A stretch of DNA of 39,934 nucleotides. It comes from Myxococcales bacterium. GTDB taxonomy: Bacteria > Myxococcota_A > Polyangia > Polyangiales > Polyangiaceae. Shown one piece after another: positions 39,665-39,934 of this stretch. The stretch is from contig SHZB01000009.1 of the NCBI GenBank assembly GCA_009692485.1, forward strand, positions 1 through 39,934. The letters run 5' to 3'. The number at the start of each line of letters is the position of its first letter. The first letter of the stretch is position 1. Under the pieces are notes generated by a model. It saw only the letters and a program-made list of their open reading frames with translations. It was not told the origin of the DNA and did no database searches. The translations under genes and the position numbers were made by a program.

Positions 39665-39934
39665 ATGCGTCGCCCCGCGTCGAGCCCCGCGCCAAGCCAC
39701 GCGTCGAGCCATGCGCCGAGCCACGCGCAGAAGTCGTCTCGCACGATCTTCGCGTGTGCGGTGCTGTTGACCACGGCCTGCGACAGCGGCGGCCCGCGCG
39801 TCCTCGACGCTGAACCCTTTCCGTCGACACCATCGTCGGCCGTCGTGGCGACGCGTGATGCCGCGCTCGAGACGGAGCCGGTGCCGGTTCACGAGCGGAT
39901 CGTTTTTTCGCAAACGTACGCGATCGACAAACTC
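39665..39934 (+). CDS. lipoprotein, 5' part (runs off the window)
   Basis: An open frame of 90 codons from ATG 39665 to the window end encodes MRRPASSPAPSHASSHAPSH, a repeat-like Ser/Ala/His/Pro leader. The signal RTIFACAVLLTTAC (lipobox LTTAC) and a mature start DSGGPRVLDAEPFPSTPSSA follow, continuing to HERIVFSQTYAIDKL. The N-region before the signal is unusually long and lacks the usual charge pattern, so an internal start is possible. The function is not recognisable from the part seen. Confidence 0.65.
   Translation, partial: MRRPASSPAPSHASSHAPSHAQKSSRTIFACAVLLTTACDSGGPRVLDAEPFPSTPSSAVVATRDAALETEPVPVHERIVFSQTYAIDKL

Overview
The window is high-GC, gene-dense DNA from a bacterium that looks like a member of the Myxococcota, probably near the Polyangiales. 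The signs are Hanks-type Ser/Thr kinases (one with PEGA domains), many cysteine-rich and TPR lipoproteins, a FrzS-type pseudo-receiver/coiled-coil motility protein, a GYF_2-domain membrane protein and an alginate-export-type outer-membrane barrel. Taxonomy is inferred from gene content only. No rRNA, tRNA, CRISPR array or intact insertion sequence was seen.

Layout. 1-5100: minus-strand metabolic genes (saccharopine dehydrogenase-like, VOC protein, PlsC-like acyltransferase, deacetylase-like lipoprotein), then two gene remnants placed head to head (a lipase-like protein and an amino acid deaminase/aldolase). 5159-10761: two lipoproteins, an SsnA-like amidohydrolase and a membrane Ser/Thr kinase. 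10900-12600: decayed DNA with a broken GNAT acetyltransferase, an 81-bp duplication, a tiny lipoprotein and a small hypothetical gene. 12590-18007: two translationally coupled PLP enzymes (a threonine synthase-like protein and a TrpB-fold enzyme), a Deg-type protease whose tail is built from a DNA repeat, and ComF. 18377-26342: an envelope group (GYF_2 protein, lipoprotein, beta-barrel, TPR lipoprotein, PEGA kinase). 26404-34184: a FrzS-like / TrmB / GT-C glycosyltransferase operon, FdxA-type ferredoxin, di-haem peroxidase and an SDR. 34300-39574: a flagellin array. 39665 to the end: the start of another lipoprotein.

The flagellin array is the clearest functional system. Four compact flagellins alternate as two subtypes, A-B-A-B. 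Each has its own sigma-28-type promoter, a leader of about 95-105 nt with a pentaloop hairpin and a second small hairpin over the Shine-Dalgarno sequence, and its own terminator. Promoter and terminator types alternate with the protein type, pointing to duplication of an A-B unit. A fifth, very divergent flagellin-like gene follows without promoter or leader and ends at a strong terminator.

The second striking feature is a set of tandem repeats seeded at gene ends. At many loci the stop codon and its neighbouring bases are the first unit of a tandem array (units of 5 to 35 bp) running downstream. Related 15-bp units occur both between genes and in frame inside a protease gene, where they encode a pentapeptide-repeat-like tail. 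A separate array of twelve 22-bp units, each able to form a small hairpin, fills the gap between the divergent comF and GYF_2 genes.
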